A DNA stretch of 64,000 nt from the NCBI GenBank assembly GCA_037951165.1, contig JBBDHG010000125.1:1184001-1248000 (forward strand), read 5' to 3'. Source of the DNA: Lophius americanus (lineage: Eukaryota; Chordata; Actinopteri; Lophiiformes; Lophiidae). The notes below the pieces were generated by a model. That model did no database searches. It saw nothing but the letters and a program-made list of their open reading frames with translations, and had not been told where the DNA came from. Positions 1 through 14,100 of the stretch are shown in pieces. Numbering within the stretch: position 1 is the first letter of the stretch; each line of letters starts with the position of its first letter. The position numbers and the translations under genes are program-made.

Positions 1-3000
1 AAGACTCAATATCAGAGCTGCTGTTTCTGTCTGTGGGAGATGATGCTGTGCACAGTTTACCTGTGATGGTGTGGTGGTAGTGGTGCTGTTTAAAGATCAA
101 GCCATCAATCTACCTCCAGGTGAACCGTCCATCAGCAGGCAGCAGCCGAGCTCAGCCTCCTCTTGCTGCATTGGAAAAAGAAGAGTAGGAGGGAAATGAC
201 TGTTGCCTAGCAACAAGACGTAGTCAGTTTATCAGCTAGTCATAAAATATTGGCCAGTGTACAGCAGAGGTGACTGCTTATGACTTTACGTAAGAAAAGA
301 CAGTCTTTTTTATAGGCTTTCATGATAAACGTTTTGAAACAACAAAACTCATTGTGTTATTTCTAGCAGAGCTGATGCTATTGCACAATTCTGATGTCTA
401 TGTGCAGTGTATATTTTTATGTGTCTTGCATATACCATGGAGTGTGTCTTCACTGCGATGCACTACAATGGAGCACTGAAAAGAAGCTGAATATGGTTGA
501 GATGTCACTCAAAACCATCCTCTTGTTTGGTGGTGCATTCAGGTTTTTTTTCTTTTCAGTTATGTTTTACTGCAGAGCATGCTGCTTCGAAGGAACAGGA
601 CAGAAATATAAAAAAACTCAAAGGGCAAAACTTACATGAACATAACACAAAATCTAGTCACCATATAGTTATATAGGTGGAAAAGAAACTCACTTAAAGA
701 TGTAACATTCCTTAACATTCATTATCTTGTTTGAAGGTACTTTTCAGACATTACACTCATCGCCTTCCTTTCAGAGGGTTCTATAAGAAGATTGGTGTTC
801 ATTAAGCTACTGCTAGCAGGCATGTAGCTCAGCTTCAAGGAAAAACTGGACAATTGGAAAGAGACCGCAAGCAAGGGCTTAAACAGCATAAGTGCCTGAC
901 TAGATGTCCTTGTCAGGATTGGTGACTTCTTATTTCATGATTGATTTTCCAGACAGAAATACTGTGTTTTAAATGACAGGATACTCTAATCGAACACTAC
1001 AAAGGTCAATTTACCGAAGAAGATGCGAAATCCACTCACATTCAAACATAGCTTCTAGGTTTATCACTTGACTAATAATGAACATTTCAAGGCGATCCGT
1101 GTTTCATGAGAAGCGGAAAGTACTTGCATATGTTGTCCTTTCTTTGCCATTACTGCCGCATCCTCAACTGCCATTTATGCAAGAAGCTTTAAAGGTCTTG
1201 CAAACATTGACACAAATAAAAGTCACAGTATAAAAACGCTGTATTTTAGTAAAAACCAAGGCTGTCAGACAGCTAAAAAATAACAGAATTATCTAACGTT
1301 TTGTAATTAGTTCATTACAAATAAACACATTCATCATTATTTGGCGTGATAGTTTATGATAGTGATAATTTTGGCCATAAAAACAAATAAAAAATATGAT
1401 CAAATTATTATGGCTATGGTTATTTTTGTGCGTCATTCCTGAGCACAAGTGGAACCTTCCGTACAAATATTTTAAGACGAATAGAATTCATGTTCAAGAA
1501 CATATATTTTATTTTGAAGATATTTTTGGAGCAAATTAAAATCTATTCCGAGCACAACAAAATGTTTCGATGTTATTTTCAACATGCATGTACAATAACA
1601 ACATATCTGCTTAGTTTTAGTCATTTGCTCCCTCCATTGATCAGTTTTTATTGTTTTTGATACCTTAATTTTTACATTATTAATTAATCGAAATAAACGC
1701 CTCATTTAAACAACCCTAGTAAATATACATTAATATCCTTAAAACCTCACCATGTACGAACATCTAAATTAAAATGAACTGAATTACTTATATCACTCAT
1801 AAAGTTAGTATTTTATTGTCATAAAAGGAGCTTACGAGTGTCTGCTTCTTTTCAGTTTTATAACTACTTAAATATGAATTGTATTGTAGAATCTATTGTT
1901 GAACTGTAGGATCTTAATTTGGCGTGCAGCTTGGTCTTAAGCGTTCTAATAGCGTACTAGTATTTAACTCTGAAATGTTAAAAAAGGTGAAATGTAAATG
2001 AGAAAAACATGAAAATACAATTTCAAAAACCTCAAGGGACAGAAATATTGAGTAAATGTGCCGCTTTCTATCACTTTCTTTTGCTCTAAAGCTTAAATCA
2101 TTCAAAGAAAAAGCTTCAAACGTTTTTTGATTTCAGTTGCTGTTGAAGATATCTGAACCTCAACTGTATGTTTTTCTGTATGTACAGACCTTCTCCCTCG
2201 CTTTTGGGGTTTCACAGAATTTGTCTTGAGCTTTATAAAATCTTTTTATAAATAGAACAAGATAGTTTCTAAGAAATAATAGCCAACTGATTTTATTCTT
2301 CTAGAATCAAATATGGAGCCAACCTAAGCAACTGTTAAATTAAGTTTGATTTCATTTCAAGAGATTGAGTTATTAGTGTGTGTGCATGTGTCTGTGTGTG
2401 TGTGTGTGTTCCACAGTGTATTCAACTATATTCTGTTGCTTTTGGATGTCTGATGTGCTGAAATTCATCACATGGCACTCAATATCAGTTAGAGCCGCAC
2501 TATGATTGCAGAGTATTCACTAATCAAGCCAGGCCTTTGCATTGCATTTGGTGTGAGGCTTGTTGAATGGATTTTACAGAAAGTGATGGAAATTAACTCG
2601 GTATTTCCTGCTCTGTGTGGCATCTGATGTCTTGTACTATGTGCAACATGAAGGCTGTCATTCATCCTGCGTGATGTTTCTGTGTCTTTGAGTCTGAGGG
2701 TGTCTGATTGTCCGGCTGGAGTTCTACAGCTACGTCCAGGTTGTTGTATTAACTCACTGGATTTACTTCTCGATAAACGGGGGGAAAGAAAAACATTTAT
2801 CTTGAAGGAAAACTAGGGTTATTTCTTTGTAATATGAAATAAGAGCTTTAACTTGCGATTTCTCAAAAGGCGAAACCAAGTACCTGACCTGGCCTCTTCG
2901 TACAGATTCACTCCAACATTTAATCTGGTTTTTCGTGTCAGGTGATCAACCTCCACAGCAAGATTCATGAATATCCGTCATATAGCATTTGTGTAATCGT

Positions 3001-5049
3001 GCTAACAGGTAAACAAACAGATGCCAGCGACAACACAACTTCAAAAGGGTAATTGTGAGATAGGAGCTTAATTTGACTGTTGTACGTTGACTTTGACCCT
3101 TTAAGGGTCCAACCATCTGACAGTTTCCATTGGAATTGCATCGTATCTCCACCTGTATCAGCTAAAGAGAAAATACTTCAGAGGACCCCGCGTTGAGCTG
3201 GAGAGATCCAGGCTGACTTGAAGAAAAAACTGTCTTTCTGAAAGACGTGGCAATAGCCTCACTCTTGCCAGACAAGGGTCTTCCATCAGGAGAAGAAACC
3301 ATCCTTATAGTTGAACTCTCATTGCCCTCAGAGGATAGATTAGCCATCTCTCACCAGCCTAAGAAGGTCAAGTACCAGGAACAAGGACAGATACTGATGA
3401 AACTCTTGGGAAAGATGGCCCACCATCTTATTCGTGATTGAAGCTGCTGGCTTTCCCGCAACATCAGTGCGCTATTTCTTACTGAAGGTTGGTTGGAACC
3501 AAATGTCAGAACAAAAACACTGTCGAGCTTGAGAAGGTTGCCTTTGCGTTGCGACCTGAGGCATACAAGTAAAGGGCGAGACCCTTAAGATGCAGAGGGG
3601 TTCCTAACAGGTCAAATACTCTGACCTGCTGCTTCCAAGGAATGCCATCAAGAAGAGGAGCTAGCAGCGAAAACTTTAAGAGACGCAGTTTCTGCTTGTA
3701 ACAAAGCATCTTTGATCTTTATTTAACCTTACATACCTGTTACATTATCTGACTGTCCCCCTATTCTCTTACTTTTGAATGGCCTTATCGCAGTGTTTAA
3801 AAACAATAGAAAATCTCACTGTTATCACAAAATCTTTAACTACCATTCCATACCATCTTCTTCCTTTAACTGGGGTTTGGTCATTGGGGCGACTGGCTAA
3901 GAAGGGTACTCCAGATGTCAATCTCCCCAACAATGTTCTATGGCTCAACCCGAGGGATGTCAGTGGGCCATGCCAGGAGTCGGCAGGCCCAGGTTACCTC
4001 CATTGCCTGACACCTGTACTACTTGGCACCCAGCCCCCACGCCCATTCCTGCAGGTGGTTATCCCACAGAGTGATGGCTCCATTAAGCAACACGAAAAGG
4101 CCCAACCACCAGATGCTTGCCAACAAACTCCACTTCCATGTCTGGCTCCAGAGTGGTTCCCCAGTACCATTATTCAAGACAAGGTTTCGCAACCTCCTCA
4201 TTCATTGGGTCTTCCAGTCACTCTTAGTCTGACCCCTCCCCAGAGACCACTTTGCCATAAGAGACCTTAACAGTGGCTTTCGCTGGTAACGACACAGCTT
4301 TCAAAATCACAGAGGAACATAAACCCCCCCGCTCGCCACGTTAAGGTAGCGATTGTTTTTAGAGGGATCTAAAACAACCTAAAAAAAAGAATCTGTTGTG
4401 TTGTTTTGTATTCATTGTGATAAGCAATATACAGATGAAACTTCATACAGATAAAATCACTAGTACGCTTTCCTTAGATAGCATAATATATTGAGATCAC
4501 AATGTTCTGGATAATCTTAGAATAAATACTTATGAAGTTGTGACTACATACTCTTTTATGAGATTGGTAGACGCTCCTGAAGGCACGGTCTAAATCGAAT
4601 TATCTTTACTATCCTATGGTGTGCTACGGTAAATGTATGCTAGCTAGTGTTCCAACTGATCCATGAAGATATGAATAAAATCAATAAATAGAAGAAAACA
4701 AGTTCTTTAGATGTATTTATGAATGTGGTTTCTTGGCTCCACCCCCTAAAGCCATCCAATGAGATTATCTATCTTGTCTTAATTCATGCACCAGAAAAAT
4801 CTACATCAGAGAGACACTGCTGTCTCTTTTATCAGGGCAAAAATATCACTATAATGGTACACCAGTGCTTCACTGGAGCACGGTGTAAAACTCCACTCTG
4901 CGTCAGACACAGTTTGTGTTTGTGAGTGTGTGAGGGAGGAGAGGATGTTCGTGAGACGTGTGATCACCTGTGCCACTGTGTTGGGTCTACTGGTGAGTAC
5001 CTGTGTGTTTGGACCGTAACTTGACACTGACAGAACCCTCTCATGTCAG
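1..5049 (+). other. map7d1 upstream intron (partial)
   Basis: This stretch lies upstream of the first recognisable map7d1 exon, which starts in mid-codon, so it is read as the 3' part of an intron. I looked for the preceding conserved segment of MAP7D1 (the region around NKRLSKSS) and did not find it. The stretch is mostly AT-rich. About 2960-3060 resembles a fish dispersed repeat. Around 3160-4330 there is an unassigned GC-richer tract with open frames. A short GT microsatellite lies at 2376-2409. Confidence 0.6.
2376..2409. repeat. imperfect GT microsatellite
   Basis: An alternating GT tract with a few interruptions (gtgtgtgcatgtgtctgtg and so on), seen directly. It lies in the intron before the first visible map7d1 exon. 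Confidence 0.85.
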
Positions 5050-5169
5050 CCCGCAGCCTGCGCCTTAGCCCGTGGGAGAGCAGGATCGTGGAGCGGCTCA
5101 TGACGCCGACGCTGTCCTTCTTGGCCCGCAGTCGCAGTGCCGCCACTCTCCTCAACAACAGTGACTCTC
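5050..5169 (+). CDS. map7d1: map7d1 exon: conserved WES/MTPTLSFLARS block
   Basis: The exon starts after tgtcag with two bases of a split codon and ends before gtgagt, leaving one base. It encodes RSLRLSPWES then RIVERLMTPTLSFLARSRSA, one of the best-conserved parts of MAP7-family proteins outside the coiled coils. It is the first exon of the gene that can be recognised in the window. Confidence 0.93.
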
Positions 5170-8100
5170 GTGAGTATGAGACACCCATCCTTCCTCCCGT
5201 GTGCACCCACAATTCCTTTCTCTGAACATCACAGCAGTTTGCAAAGAGGAAGGAAAACTTGCTTCCAGTCTTTCGTTTCTCTTCTCTTCTTTGTGTCTTT
5301 ATTTAAAGGTCTGTGGTAATATTTAGTTTGGTTTAACGATCAAATTTCATTCTTGACCTTCATAACAATCAAAACACTATTGTGGCTCTTCTGGAGCTTT
5401 TAGTCATTTTCCATAACCTTCACTAGCAGATTGAGAATTAAAGATGATATCATCCATTTATTCTTATATAAAGTTTGTAAAGTACTCTGAAATAAATTGA
5501 TGTAGAACTGGTTGTTAAATGTTTTCATAATAATAGTGTTTTTCAATATAATTGCACACAAAATGACCTTGTTTAGTTTCTATAGTCTAAAAAAAATTTA
5601 GGGGAAAAAATGGACTTTGTTAGTTTGATGAAATGGAAAGGAACAAATCTTTACATTTAAAGAGCTACAACCAGCAAATATTTGCCATTTTTGCTTGCAT
5701 TTTGCATTTTGCTGTGCATCATGTTTTTAAGTCTTCATGTTTCCTCTTCTCTAACTTTCTCTCACTTTGCATTCATATTTGTGTATAAAACCCCAATCAT
5801 TTTGAATTATTTGTTATTTGTTTAATTAATTGATTACACGTTTAGGTCACAAACTGTGAAAAGCATTAGTGGAGAACAAAAAATATACAACAGCAGTCAT
5901 TTCAGAAGCTGGAACCAACAAATATTTGGCTGTCTCAACTGTTGACATAAATGATTGAATCTCTTCTGAATATAGTCGCTGAATCAATTCCTGAGGGGCA
6001 ACTATGGCTATTGTAAAGAATAAAGCTACAGAATGCTCTAATAGAAAACAAAAATTATGCAGTGTGAGGGAAATCAGAAGGACAGAATAATGCTCAGATC
6101 TCAGCATTTTATCTGTCGGTCTGTCTCGTAGCATGTTTTGTTTACAGTGTGGTGTCACTGAGAGCCACCCTGCATGTTCTGGTGTGTTTGGGCCCTGACC
6201 CGGCTCTGCTGCGGATCTGCATGTGTGTGTTTATTACTCAGACACTCACCACTGCTCCCGTTCAGTCTCTGCCAGCCCACTGAACGCCTGCTCCCATCAC
6301 CACCCGCATCAGAACACCACAGAGCGCTGGAGAGTGTCCTCCGCCAGCACGCCGGATATAAGTCAGCGCCTGCGCCGACGGAACTCCACGCCGGTAAGGA
6401 ATCACTTTGTGAATAAATCCACGCTAGGTTTTTACCCTTTGGGATGTGTTCCTTAATATTTTGATCTGTCATGACCCATTATAATAATAGTAGTAATAAT
6501 ACGTTTAATTTATAACGCACATCTCAAAGTGCTACAAGGTAAAGCAGATAAAAGCATCAATAAAAAATACAATAATAATTATATAAAAATATGACCAAAA
6601 AATGTATACCTTTACAATGTGAATTTAAACATAGAGTTAAAAGCTGCTCTAATCTACTTCAATGATCGATGGGTTAAATTACTGTAATAATGAGCCACTT
6701 GAGATTGTCTCCTGTTCCTCTAAAGTCATCAGAGCCATTTAGCATCACAATTTAATTATTTTGGTGATCTCATTTTTAACATCTAAAACAACGTCACAGC
6801 CTTCTTTGAGTCACGGCAAAAGTTTAAAGTCTCGATATACCCCAGTTTGAAATGTATATAAAAATGTTCACTTTCCTTCTCTCTGACAGTCACAACTTCT
6901 GGTCCAAAGCCCTCAGGCGCTCCTTGTATTTGTTCTTGTTGTGAGTTTGCCTCCAAAAGCTCAGTTTGCCAAAATGCAATGAGAACTTGCAGTGGCACTA
7001 CTTGATACTCCTTCTGTAATGATATCCCAAACTGTCATGAGTTGAAACTTTATTTTTAAATTGTGATCTTCCCCGATCTCTGCCAGTTGGTCATGTACCA
7101 GAAGTGGAGTCTTTCTCTGACAATTTTGCAAACTGCATCATCACACTTCAAGAGAAGAAAATACCCCCTACCCTGGCTAGATAGTGAGAGATGACTGATT
7201 TGCTCGATGTGACTATTCTTTGAAACATACTAGGCACATAGAAAGATGGAATGAAGGATCCCTGATAAGATGACACCAAGATGTAGCATGTAGAATTCTG
7301 CAGTCATACCTATGCGAAAGCTCTGTTCATATTCTTGGGCCAGCAATTGCTTTGTTTGGAGCCTTCCAGTTTACAAGAACTCCAGGGGTCATTAACCCCT
7401 AATCAAACTGTGAAAAAAGAGTGTAATGTAATGTGTGTGATTGGAAGTTGTTTTAGCTTATTGGTATTTATTAATTAGTCACCAGCCATAAGTTAACTCT
7501 GAAGAGTGGACTTTTTTTTATGCATGTTGAAAATAGTGTATGTAGGATTACCCTCATGTGTCCATCCTGTGGTCTGTCCGTACGACAAACATCATATGAT
7601 TGGTTATTTTCCTCTTTTTTGGCACGATTTGAATTTAGAGGATTTTCACAAGAACTTTTCTCACATTTGTCTTTGACTTTCTTCCATCAGATATAACCAC
7701 AAATGGAGTTTTTCCAGTGGTAGGGGAGTCTTTCCCATGGAAAAAACATTTACTGTTGGAATTTTAATTAATTCAATGATGTCAGCAACATCAGGATATT
7801 TTTTAATGCGCCATGGCTGAGAAAGGCAGGTTCAAAGTTATAAAACTCCTTCTAGCTGGAGAACACATTGCAGCACTTAACAGATAAAGAGCCAAGTATT
7901 TCCCTTAGGAGGTTGTTCAGACACAAACCAGAGCTAAAAAATGAGAGTATCTCAGGCTCGAATTCCTTCGTTTGCCTGAGATGAAGTGACGATGCTGTAT
8001 TTACACAAAGACCTTTACTACAAGAAGATGAATCACCTTTGGCCTGTGTTCATAACTGGTTGTCGGTGTCGCCTCTTCCTTCAAGTTGGACAAAAAGAAG

Positions 8101-11100
8101 AAAGAGAAGAAGGATAAGGAGAGAGAGAATGAAAAGGAGAAGAATGCTCTCACAAAGGAGAAAGTGCAGAAGAGGAGACAGACGACATCGCCCACCACCA
8201 TGACCCAGAGGTCCCGGGCTGAGACCAGGTATTGTATGGAGATGCAACACACACTGAATAAGATTCTGACAGGCTGCTCATATGACTTTGTGTTTTATCC
8301 TTGGAATGGGTTAGTATCTGACAGATAGTCTAAGTTATTGTAATCTTACTAGTGAAGTGGACTCTGCTGGACGCCGTTCAGTCAGCAGACGAGGGTGAGT
8401 CTGCTGGCAGCAGAGTGAGCTGCTCTCAGACAGAATGGGGTTTTCCTGACTGATGCATGGAGGGGTATCATGGCTTCCTCCCACCCCTCTGCTCATGTTA
8501 CCCTTATGTGACACCTAAATCATGGCGATCGAGTGTGGAGTTTCAGATTGAGCCATCCACATCCTCGGCATGACCCACTTGGTGGCCTGGAAACCTCATT
8601 ATGTTTTCCTCCACAGCTAGGGAAACTTCTGCCACCAGCTTTTCTTTATAACTTTTCCCCCTGCTCTTATTTCACCTCCACTGTCTTGTCCTCACTTCTC
8701 ATCAGCACCCCAAAGCCCAAAAACAGACCTCCGTCACCTGCTGCCCCCAAACACCGGCCCTTGTCTCCCCTGGTGCCGGCAGCAGCCCCCAAAACCCCCT
8801 CGGGCAAGAAGACGCCACCACCTGGCACCAAGACCAGGCCCAAACGAGCCCAGACGCCTGCCAGGGTCCAGGCCCAGACGGTCACCACGGTAAAGGTTGA
8901 CAAAGACCATGAACCCCAGAAGCCCGACACCCCAGAGGGGAAAATGAGTGAGTGTCCGAGCTTTAGGGTGACCTTGATGTTTTTGTATAAGTGCTAACCC
9001 ACATAATTACAGCAGCTTCTTTACTCTGCTTCCTCTCCATGTGTACGAGCACACATCTGTTTTATAATAACCAGAGCTCTATCGAATTGATTACAGCAGT
9101 GTTCCTCAAACTATGGTACGCGTACGCAGCCTCCCTCTAGTGGTACGCAGAGGAATATCCGAATTGGCCTACCTTTACCAAATTAAGTAAACTTAATTTT
9201 TAAAACCTATAATACTATACAAAATACTATGATGATTGAAATGAAAATATTATAACCATGAGATACATTAAATGTGCTTTAAAATATGTTTAAACTTCCC
9301 AGTAGTTTTTTTGCTCAGACGTGCTCAGACGTTTGATAAGACAGTAAGCGGAGGAAGATTAAATTACGAGTGGTTCAATTACAATGCAATAGAGGGTTCA
9401 AACAGTAGCTTTTAGGAAGAGAAGTGTGGGTCAGGAGGAGAATATTGTTAGCAATAGTTAGTTTATTTAAATACGGTTACCTACCTCTACTAATGTATTT
9501 TTACATGGGTAATAATGGTGATACCTGGAGAGCGGTATATATTCTGAGGTGGTACGCGATATAAAAAGTTTGAGTACCACTGGATTATAGGATTTGTAAT
9601 TAATTGATCTAAATGAATATCATATATCCATATTTGCAAAAAAATACTTTAAAAAATTGAAAGATTAAAATTTATTTTGTTATGTGAAGAGATTATACCA
9701 TTATATATATATATTTTACATATTATAACCTTTAATGGTCAACATTTATTTCACTGTTCATATGAAATTCCAGTCATAAAAAACAACGAAAATCTGAACT
9801 ATAAATATTAATGGGCCGTACTCAAGAGCGGCAGTGGGACTTTCTGTGCCAGACAAATGTTTTTTCCTTTAACACATTTTGAAGAGAAAATATTCTTGAG
9901 CAAAGATTAACTTGACTCGAGCAAACAAATAACTACCCTCATCTCAGATAATGTATTTCTATGTCTACTATAATCAATATTCAGTTCCAATAACAACGCT
10001 CTGCTCAGTTTTAGTCATCTATTCTCATAGTTCTCTGCTCTGTGTTCTCGTTCACACCTGAGCACTCTACGCACTGTCTCTCGGTCACTCAACATGGCGT
10101 TACAATGCACAGATATATCATACTTTTGCTCCACTGACTGACAGCTGAAAATATTAGTTACTTTTAAAATTACAATTAGATAAAAAATGTATCTTGCATT
10201 TCCTGTTGATTGTAATGTCTCATATCGGAAAACAGGCTGAAAGAAATTGTGTTTTACATTTCAACAACTTTCATTTTGATTTTATTAAACTGATGTCTCG
10301 GAAAAATGTAAGGGTGAATAACGTTTCGTGCTACATTCCACAATTGCGCCTTGTTGCCATTTGGCACAAACTTATCTCCTTTAATCATTAAAAACAATTC
10401 TAATATTTCCATTATTTAAGCAATATTAATTTTTCATGCACTCAAAGGTTTATTCAGATTTTTGTGTTTTTTGATTGGTAATAGTACTTACTCAAGTAAA
10501 TATTCAAAATACTTCATCCACGACCTACTTTGATGTATGATAACGTATTCTTTCTGATCCCACACTGAATTTACCTGAGTGTTCCCCTTGAGCCTGGCCA
10601 TAAAATCACCAAAAGATATCATATCCTCAACAGGGAATATAATTTACAAATTGTCCCTTTATCTTCTCTTTGATAGACTCCAGTCATGTTCCGGCCATTC
10701 TGGTGTCCTCTGCACAAGTTTCGCCTCCTTCCCTCAGTCCCCCAGTTGTATCAGCGGCCTCACCGGCTGCGCCAAACATGGAGCCCGTCACCTCAGCTAC
10801 TTCTCCTGCTGCAGCCTCCACCAGTAATCCTGCTCCCTCTGCTACACCCACCACTACCGCAGCTGCCACCTCCACCCCAGCTGCACCAACCAGCAGGCCT
10901 TCAGCCGGCACCAACGACCGAGAGGAGGCGGCTCGCGTCCTGGCAGAGAATCGCAGACAAGCCCGAGAGCAGCGGGAGCGAGATGAGCAGGAGCGTCTGG
11001 AGCAGGAGCAAAAGAACAGGTTAGAGTTAACGTCACTATGAATCTGCAGTTGATGCCAGATCAATGTAACTCCTTGTTCTCCACCATATATATTGTATTG

Positions 11101-14100
11101 AATTTCTTAGCTACCTCGGGTGTTTCGTGGTGAGAGCTATTCACAATTACTCTTAGCTCTCTGCACTGTGTAATAAGTGTGTGTGTGTAACACGTGACAC
11201 TGACGTGTCTTTTCAGGATCCTGCGTGAGGAGGCGATGACCCGGGAGGTGGAGGAGAGGAAGCGCAGGGAGGAGGAGGCTCGATTCATGGCTGAGCAGCA
11301 GCGTCTGAGGGACGAAGCCCAGCAAGCTCAAGAGGAGAAGGAGGCGCAGGAGAGAGCCAAAGCTGAGCAGGAGGAGAATGAGAGGCTGCAGAAACAGGTC
11401 AATAACTACACAGAGTGGACAAACCAATTTTTTCTTGAAGGTAGTTTTAGCTTAGCTCAATAACACTAGCAGGCAAAGTGAATAACATTGATTATCTCAT
11501 TAAAATGGCCCCATTTAATGGGTGGAGTGACCATTTTTCCTGAAGTTGATGTATTCAAAGCAGGAAAAATGGACAAGCGTAAGGATCTGAGAGACTTTGA
11601 CAAGAGCCTAATGCTGATGGGTAGACTACTGAGTCAGATCATCCCCAGAAATGCACATCTTGTTGGTTGTCCTTGCTTTGACCTACTAAACTGGTCTAAG
11701 GTAGGTGGTGACATGGTCAAGGTTGCCAAAGGCTCTTTGGGCCATGAAGGGAAACAATTGTAGGCCCTGTCGACCTACTGCCATACACATTTCTGAAAAA
11801 AGTTAATGCTGGTTTAGAACACCCACAATGCATCACAGAGAGGATTTGTCATCTAAAAAGGGGAACTACACAATATTGGTTTTAATGTTATGGAGGATCA
11901 GTGTATAATGATGATGTATTGAAAAGGCAGTTTTTTAAACATCAAATTTGATATTCAGGGAATTAGATGAAAGAATTAGGAATTAATAGTATAGCTGTTT
12001 GTACACAGCATAAATAAACAGGATATAACATTTGTTAATTATATAATATATATAATAATAATACATATACTATATAATACCGTTAATTATATATGTTTAT
12101 ACCTTAGAATAATTATATATGGCAATAAAAGTAATGCTACTATTATTATTCGGACAACTATTGTTTTTTTATTTACAAAAATCTTTGATTTCTGTGAAAT
12201 AATCTGTTTAGCTCTTTGAACACACTGCTGATTTCTAGCGTGAATAAAGCCCTTATCTCTCACCGAACACTTCACATGATCACTTCTGGTGAGTTTTAAA
12301 TACTGAATGGTCTGAAAACCCTCTAATTTTCCATTAAGCAACTTGAATCCCTGTGATCCCCACAGGCCTTAAGCCCATTTACCATCTGGGCAGATTAATA
12401 GATACGGGGTTGCCCGAGCTGTCGGAGGGGGTGGGTTCCCTATACGCGAGCCTAAACATCAGCTCGGATTCATTCGCCCTCTGACTGTTTGGCATGTGGG
12501 CAGATTACTGGAGAATATATGCTGGTGTCACAGACGATGTGTGTCGTAGGCCCTTTGTTCTGCTCGGGCAGATGCCAGCTGGTGACCTCCATAATGGAGA
12601 TGAGCAGTGGAAATGATGGGCCTGTGTTGCTCTGCACACTCGGCTCCGCAGTAGGGCGATGACCAGATAAGCAGCGTCAGTTCCATGCCCGAAGCTCCCT
12701 GACTCTCTTTTTCCCCTCCATTGGACCTTTGCTCCACTCTGATAGTTCAGACACTCACAGAATATTGGCTTCATTTATTCGAGAACCCTGTATAGCTGAA
12801 ATGTTGAGCCCTCTGTGATAGACAAGGAAAATATGACTGCTGAAGATTTATTTATATACTTCCAGCCTAAAGACATTCTTCTGCATTCTACTGTGAAAAC
12901 AGCAGACTGTATAAACAGCAGGGATGACAGATGTATTTATGCACACATTGTAATTTTTGTTTTCATTGCTGGCTTCAACACATCTGTTGGGTTGGTTCAG
13001 AGTCTGAATACCCAGTTTAATAAAGATACATGATACCAAGAAGGTCTGAATGCCGCAGAGCAGACTGAGCCTTTGCTGCCCCTGGTGGTCCAGAGTGGTT
13101 CCCCAGTCCAGTGCATTGACACATGATGAGCAGAGATGGAAGAGGGATTCAGATAGTTCAGTAAATGCAATAATACCAGACAGTGAAAATAATCTCTCTG
13201 TGACAAAGTGATAACAGTTAACATTTAGGAAAAAATGGACAATTCATGCCAAATGATTTGTCACTATAATTAACAACTGCGTTTTAGCTAATTGGACACA
13301 AAAGAAAGATACTGACAAAGGGGAAGGTTTTAAAAAGTTCAGTGAGGATTAATCAACAGAGAAAAACAGTTTGAGTGTGAAAGTCTTGTTTCGTGACAGA
13401 GTGGAGGTCAGGAGAATCCTGTGGCAGAGCAGAGTAGGAATGAAAGATGCTGAATGGATGAGGGCAGTAATTAGGCTATGAATGAAGAAATAGAGTACTG
13501 ACTTGAATGGTGGTGGGAGGCAGGCTGGAATCCAAGATTTATAATGGAGCTGATGGTGGAGTGGTTCAGCAGAGGTGAGCAGGCTGGCAGTCAGAATTTC
13601 CTGGAAGCACAAGCAATCTTAATACGAGTACCGGAGTTAAACTAGAAAAAAAGACCAGGAGGTCAGATTAAAAACTACCACTTGGGAGACCATCTGACAA
13701 AGAGTGGAGGTTTGCACCGGGGTTAAATACTTCTGAACTTGATGGTAGAATTGGGTCAGGTGAGCAGATACCAGCCTGTACCGCCAGGGAAACAGAGTTA
13801 GTAGCATGCAGTAAAAAAAAACCCGCCCACCAGTAAAGAAGGAAGGATCCTGCAGAGGGATCCCATGACAACTGTTTCACAAATTACTTCACAAAAGCCA
13901 GTTTACTTCTAGTAAACTGGTCTCAAGCCCTACTCAAGCCCTACTGGTCTCAAGCCCGGATAAATGGGGAGTGTGATATTTTAAAATAAATCAATCAAAC
14001 ATACGGAGACGATGAAACTCCAAGATACTCTCCCTTACAACTGCTAAAATTCCTTTATTGTCACGCCGTAGTCATTTGGACCTATAAAACACAAACTTCT

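Noticed and set aside
4950..4996. Possible alternative first exon of map7d1 (ATG then donor gtgagt)
   Set aside because: The ATG frame ends in phase 0, but the next exon needs one base carried over. The peptide has no MAP7D1 resemblance.
8001..8252. Minus strand hydrophobic open frame that looks like a membrane protein
   Set aside because: It is the reverse complement of the KKEKKDKERENEK exon; the leucine/phenylalanine runs come from AAG/GAG codons.
13900..13960. Short direct repeats (tactggtctcaagccc)
   Set aside because: A local duplication of about 17-25 bases with no flanking structure; not enough to call an element.
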